A DNA stretch of 9,430 bases, taken from positions 1-9,430 of the forward strand of contig JAMOPR010000216.1 of assembly GCA_027064485.1 (NCBI GenBank). Direction: 5' to 3'. Each line of letters opens with the position of its first letter. The stretch's first letter is position 1. Shown in pieces: positions 6,175-9,430 of this stretch. Origin of the DNA: Desulfurobacteriaceae bacterium. Its GTDB lineage: Bacteria > Aquificota > Aquificia > Desulfurobacteriales > Desulfurobacteriaceae. A model generated the notes under the pieces. The model made no database searches, was not told where the DNA came from, and saw nothing but the letters and a program-made list of their open reading frames with translations. The translations under genes and the position numbers were made by a program.

Positions 6175-6822
6175 ATGGCAGAAAAGGATTACAGAACAAT
6201 CACAATCGCTCTTCCTAAAGGGAGACTTTTAAAGGAATCCGTAGAATTTTTAAAAAAAGCCGGTATAGATGCTTCAGAGACGCTTTCCGACACAAGAAAG
6301 CTGATTTTTGAAAGCGGAGACTTTCGATTTATTTTAGTTAAACCTATGGACGTTCCCACTTACGTATATTACGGAACCGCAGATATCGGTATCGCTGGTA
6401 AGGATGTAATAGAAGAAAAAGGCTATCCCCTCTACGAACCGCTCGACTTAAAATTTGGAGCTTGCAGACTTTCCGTTGCAGAACCTATTGACATTTCTGA
6501 ACCTTACGACTTAGAAAAATTATCGTTTATCAGAATTGCAACAAAATATCCTAAAACTACCGATAAATTTTTCAGAAGTAAAGGAATACATCCCGAAATA
6601 ATAGTTCTATACGGTTCTGTAGAACTTGCTCCTTTAGTAGGACTTGCAGACAGAATTGTTGACCTCGTTCAAACAGGAACAACGTTAAAAGTTAACGGCT
6701 TAAGAGAAGTGGATACAATCTTATATTCAACCGCAAGACTAATAGTCAACAGAGCAAGTCTTAAAACTAAATACAGAATAATCAAAAACATAATAGAAAA
6801 TTTAAGGGATGTTCTAAGATGA
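6175..6822 (+). CDS. hisG: ATP phosphoribosyltransferase catalytic subunit, short form
   Basis: This enzyme catalyses the first step of histidine synthesis, ATP + PRPP to phosphoribosyl-ATP. The 215 residues match the short HisG-S class, which lacks the C-terminal histidine-binding domain and works with HisZ, a HisRS paralogue. Seen motifs are ALPKGRL (12-18), VKPMDVPTYVYYGTADIGIAGKD (55-77), RIATKYP (120-126) and the PRPP-binding block LVGLADRIVDLVQTGTTLK (154-172) followed by VNGL. GGAGA (6166-6170) lies four bases before the ATG, 12 bp after the murA stop. Its TGA overlaps the next gene as ATGA. No hisZ or other his gene is in the window, so feedback control must come from a hisZ elsewhere. 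The placement after murA matches gene order in Geobacter and some other bacteria. Confidence 0.95.
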   Translation: MAEKDYRTITIALPKGRLLKESVEFLKKAGIDASETLSDTRKLIFESGDFRFILVKPMDVPTYVYYGTADIGIAGKDVIEEKGYPLYEPLDLKFGACRLSVAEPIDISEPYDLEKLSFIRIATKYPKTTDKFFRSKGIHPEIIVLYGSVELAPLVGLADRIVDLVQTGTTLKVNGLREVDTILYSTARLIVNRASLKTKYRIIKNIIENLRDVLR

Positions 6823-7364
6823 GAAAGGCACTACTGATACTTTTTACCTTTCCAATTCTATTTTTTACATTCAGTTGTCAAGAAAGGACAACACCAGTCA
6901 TCAAATCAAACAATGTAGAAATAAAAGCTTTCTTCTCACCGAGAGGCGGTTGCTCGGCAGCCATAATAAAAACCATTAATCAAGCTCAAACATCCATAGA
7001 CATTGCTATATACTCCTTTACAAACAGAAAAATTGCAGACGCTCTCATAAAAGCTTACAAAAGAGGAGTAAAAATTAGAATCGTATCTGATAAAGGAACT
7101 GCTCGCGGTAGAAGATGTGTTCTTCCTCTACTTGAAAATCTCGGAATCCCCGTAAGATACAAAAGAGGAAGCGGCGGAGGACTAATGCATAACAAGTATG
7201 CCGTCATTGACCGTAAAATTGTCATCACCGGCAGTTTCAACTGGACCAAAAGCGCAGAATACAGAAATGACGAAAACTTACTAATCATTAACAATCAGGA
7301 TTTGGCTAAAATTTACGAAGAAAACTTCAAAAAACTGTGGGAACTGGCAGGTCTTGAAAATTGA
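6819..7364 (+). CDS. Nuc-type phospholipase D-family nuclease, exported (possible lipoprotein)
   Basis: This 181-residue protein has a single HKD motif, as in the plasmid/Salmonella Nuc endonucleases, which dimerise to form one active site and cut DNA (and RNA) without metal. Residues 1-20 form a hydrophobic export signal ending FTFSC. Cys20 may be lipidated, although Thr at -3 makes the lipobox atypical. The mature part has FFSPRGGC (38-45), SIDIAIYSFTNRKIADALI (59-77), RGVKIRIVSDKG (82-93) and the catalytic MHNKYAVIDRKIVITGSFNWTKSAE (123-147) with H124, K126, D131, S139 and N141. The C-terminal ENLLII and helix also match Nuc. Cys45 and Cys100 could form a disulphide. It overlaps hisG by ATGA and glnD by TTGA, so it is translationally coupled on both sides. 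Location outside the cytoplasm is inferred from the signal. Roles in scavenging or processing of incoming DNA are possible but unshown. Confidence 0.88.
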   Translation: MRKALLILFTFPILFFTFSCQERTTPVIKSNNVEIKAFFSPRGGCSAAIIKTINQAQTSIDIAIYSFTNRKIADALIKAYKRGVKIRIVSDKGTARGRRCVLPLLENLGIPVRYKRGSGGGLMHNKYAVIDRKIVITGSFNWTKSAEYRNDENLLIINNQDLAKIYEENFKKLWELAGLEN

Positions 7365-9430
7365 ACAGAACATCCACTCTAAAAGAAAGTTTCCTTTCAG
7401 AAAGAGAAGAGATAAAAAAACTTCATTACAACAAAGAAACAGGATTCGAAATAGCAAACAGATTAAGAAAAGCCCTCGATAAAGTCTTAATTCCTGCATT
7501 TAAAGAATATTTTTCCAATTGGGATATACCCATTTGCTTCTTTGCTTTAGGCGGTTACGGAAGAGGAGAACTTAACTTCTACTCTGACATAGACGTTAAC
7601 CTTATCTACAACGGCAATTTGACCCAATCTCATTCAGAAGATGTTGAGGCTTTTTACTACTTTCTACTTTCTCTCAAACTTGACTTAGGATTTTCCTTCA
7701 GAAGTGTAGAAGAACTTTTGGAATTAGCAAGCAAAGATTTAACAGTTTTTACTAACCTTCTTCAAAGAAGATTCCTGTGTGGTGAAAGAAAATTGGAAAG
7801 ACTCATTAATAAACAATTCAGCGAATTCATTAAAACAAACAAAGACAACTTGGTAACAGAAATAATCGCTGCAAGAAACGAAAGATATAAGAAATTTTAC
7901 GGAACAGTTTACTACCAAGAACCCAACGTTAAAGAAAGCAAAGGCGGGCTAAGGGACCTGCACGAAGCTTTTTGGATAGCAAAAATCATTTACAACATCG
8001 AAAATTACTCCGGTTTCTTAGACAAAAAAATTTTAGACAGGAAAAACTTTAGAGACATTATCTCCGCTTACGATTTCATGTTAAGAGTAAGAAATCACTT
8101 ACACATAACCGCTGGCAGAAAGAGCGATATCCTCTCCTTTGAAATGCAAAAAGAAGTGGCGGAATATTTTGGATTTTCCAAAAACAGAAAAGGCGTTGAA
8201 AGCTTTATGAAAAACTATTTTAATTCTGCCATAGACCTCTCCGTAATCAGCAAAGAAATCATAAAAGGCAGCTTAGAAGAATTAGAAAAAGAGAAGAAAG
8301 AAAACGTTTTTACTTTCCTAAAGAGCAAACACGAAGAAATTCCACCTTATTACATAGAAAACAACACACTTTATTTAAAAGAAAACTACGAAAGTGAAAT
8401 TCTCAAAAATCCCCCCCTCCTCCTCAAAGGCTTCAAAATCATCCAAGAAAAAGGTGCAGAACTTTCCTCTTCCCTATTCTCTCTTTTCAAACTGTCAGCA
8501 GAAACCAACAAGGAAAAATTCAGAAAAAAAACATCCCTTCAAAAATTCAAAGAAATCCTCACAAACCCCATAAGGCTCTCTTACACCTTAGAACTCATGC
8601 ACGACACAAAAGTTTTAGGTGCACTAATTCCTGACTTCGAAAGGCTCAGAGGGCATTTCCAATACGACACCTACCACAAATTTACAACCGACATACACTC
8701 AATTTTAACTATAAGAGAAATAGAAAAATTAGAAGAAAAAGGAACGAATTACATATCCGTAAAAGAAAAGCAACAACTCTCCCAAATACTCCAAGACCTT
8801 GAAAATCCCTCAACCCTTTACATCGCTGCCCTCTTCCACGACATAGGGAAAGGAAAACCGGGACGCCATGAAATAGTAGGTGCAGGGCTTACAAAAAAAT
8901 ACATGAGAGAAATGGGATTCACCGAAAAAGAAATAGAAGAAACCGCATGGCTCGTCAAAAATCACCTATTAATGTCCCACCTCGCTTTTAGACGCGACAT
9001 CTCAGACCCCGAACTTCTGCAAAACTTCAAAGAAAACTGCCAAACCGAAGAAAAACTGAAAAAACTTTTCCTTCTAACCTACGCAGACATAAAAGCCGTA
9101 GGACCAGGAGCGTGGGACAACTGGAAAAGCTCATTGCTATGGAAACTTTACAATTCAACTTTAGCCCTCTTCACTGAAAGAAAAACAGCAGAAGAACTAA
9201 TACAGGAAAAGCTCAACCGACGAAAAGAAAAGGTAAAAAAGCTACTAAACGGAAAGATACGGGAAGAATCAATAGAAAAATTCTTCCAAAATGCAGATAA
9301 AGACTACCTCATCACTTACGCTTCAGACGAAATAGCCAAACACCTCTTAATGATGAGAAAAATTAGAAAAGAAAACAAAAATTACGAACTCAGCAGTGAA
9401 AATTATCCAGACATAGGATTCACTAAAATT
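7361..9430 (+). CDS. glnD: [Protein-PII] uridylyltransferase/uridylyl-removing enzyme, 3' end outside window
   Basis: GlnD senses glutamine and uridylylates or de-uridylylates PII, controlling nitrogen assimilation. The frame is open to the window edge for 690 codons; full-length GlnD is about 850-900 residues, so the C-terminal ACT domains are missing. The nucleotidyltransferase domain has GGYGRGEL (64-71) and SDID (75-78, Asp76 and Asp78). KESKGGLRDLHEAFWI near residue 190-205 is the usual GlnD signature. The HD hydrolase domain shows HFQYDTYH with H439, DIHS with H446, and LFHDIGKGKPGRHE with H493-D494. The start must be TTG 7361: an in-frame TGA lies at 7355-7357, and the next near-cognate start, TTG 7619, is beyond the catalytic motif. 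AGGT (7349-7352) is a weak Shine-Dalgarno; the TTGA overlap with the nuclease stop suggests coupled translation. No PII gene is visible. Confidence 0.95.
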   Translation, partial: MNRTSTLKESFLSEREEIKKLHYNKETGFEIANRLRKALDKVLIPAFKEYFSNWDIPICFFALGGYGRGELNFYSDIDVNLIYNGNLTQSHSEDVEAFYYFLLSLKLDLGFSFRSVEELLELASKDLTVFTNLLQRRFLCGERKLERLINKQFSEFIKTNKDNLVTEIIAARNERYKKFYGTVYYQEPNVKESKGGLRDLHEAFWIAKIIYNIENYSGFLDKKILDRKNFRDIISAYDFMLRVRNHLHITAGRKSDILSFEMQKEVAEYFGFSKNRKGVESFMKNYFNSAIDLSVISKEIIKGSLEELEKEKKENVFTFLKSKHEEIPPYYIENNTLYLKENYESEILKNPPLLLKGFKIIQEKGAELSSSLFSLFKLSAETNKEKFRKKTSLQKFKEILTNPIRLSYTLELMHDTKVLGALIPDFERLRGHFQYDTYHKFTTDIHSILTIREIEKLEEKGTNYISVKEKQQLSQILQDLENPSTLYIAALFHDIGKGKPGRHEIVGAGLTKKYMREMGFTEKEIEETAWLVKNHLLMSHLAFRRDISDPELLQNFKENCQTEEKLKKLFLLTYADIKAVGPGAWDNWKSSLLWKLYNSTLALFTERKTAEELIQEKLNRRKEKVKKLLNGKIREESIEKFFQNADKDYLITYASDEIAKHLLMMRKIRKENKNYELSSENYPDIGFTKI

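Noticed and set aside
6026..6232. Plus-strand frame of 68 codons across the murA-hisG junction
   Set aside because: It is out of frame with both well-supported genes and overlaps the conserved MurA C-terminus; no family resemblance.
7055..7499. Reverse-strand frames opposite the nuclease and the glnD start
   Set aside because: They are antisense to the HKD motif and the glnD N-terminus, with hydrophobic low-complexity translations typical of shadow frames.
8411..8531. C7 tract (8411-8417) and A8 tract (8524-8531) inside glnD as phase-variable sites
   Set aside because: The glnD frame stays open and conserved through both. Runs of this length are expected in AT-rich, A-rich coding DNA, and nothing else suggests switching.

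Overview
The window looks like a piece of chromosome from a thermophilic, probably anaerobic, Gram-negative-type bacterium. The best guess is Aquificota (Desulfurobacteriaceae-like), but this is inferred from style and not proven. The basis is AT-rich DNA, arginine mostly AGA/AGG, isoleucine often ATA, Lys/Glu-rich proteins, short intergenic gaps, an outer-membrane porin (so two membranes), and a short-form HisG. No tRNA, rRNA, CRISPR array or insertion sequence was found. Almost every base lies in or next to a recognisable gene.

Layout. (1) At the left, two paralogous phenylacetate-CoA-ligase-type genes diverge from an 89-bp AT-rich intergenic region holding an 8+8 bp dyad and overlapping candidate promoters. 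The left copy (1-742, minus) runs off the window; the right copy (832-2094, plus) is complete. (2) A DcaP-like outer-membrane porin with an N-terminal coiled coil (2109-3485) follows only 14 bp after the second ligase and ends at a GC-rich stem-loop. (3) A small toxin-antitoxin cassette (antitoxin 3570-3767, RelE/ParE-type toxin 3764-4024) comes next. (4) The rest is a tightly packed housekeeping operon, prmC - murA - hisG - Nuc-type PLD nuclease - glnD. Its genes overlap by 1-4 nt, except for a 12-nt gap before hisG. It begins at a perfect extended -10 (TGCTATAAT) placed so close to the prmC ATG that the transcript is predicted to be leaderless. glnD starts on a forced TTG codon and runs off the right edge.

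How the genes relate. The ligases would activate arylacetates such as phenylacetate or indoleacetate to CoA thioesters, or run in reverse for energy in anaerobes; the porin could admit small acids. The right-hand operon mixes release-factor methylation (PrmC), peptidoglycan precursor synthesis (MurA), the first step of histidine synthesis (HisG, needing a HisZ partner elsewhere), a secreted or lipid-anchored nuclease, and nitrogen sensing through PII (GlnD). The prmC-murA-hisG order is seen in other bacteria such as Geobacter, where prfA precedes prmC. Here the TA cassette sits in that position.

No wholly new multi-gene system was found. The points most worth checking are the leaderless prmC promoter, the dyad between the ligases, the nuclease inside a core operon, and a short segment of murA with abnormal codon choice.
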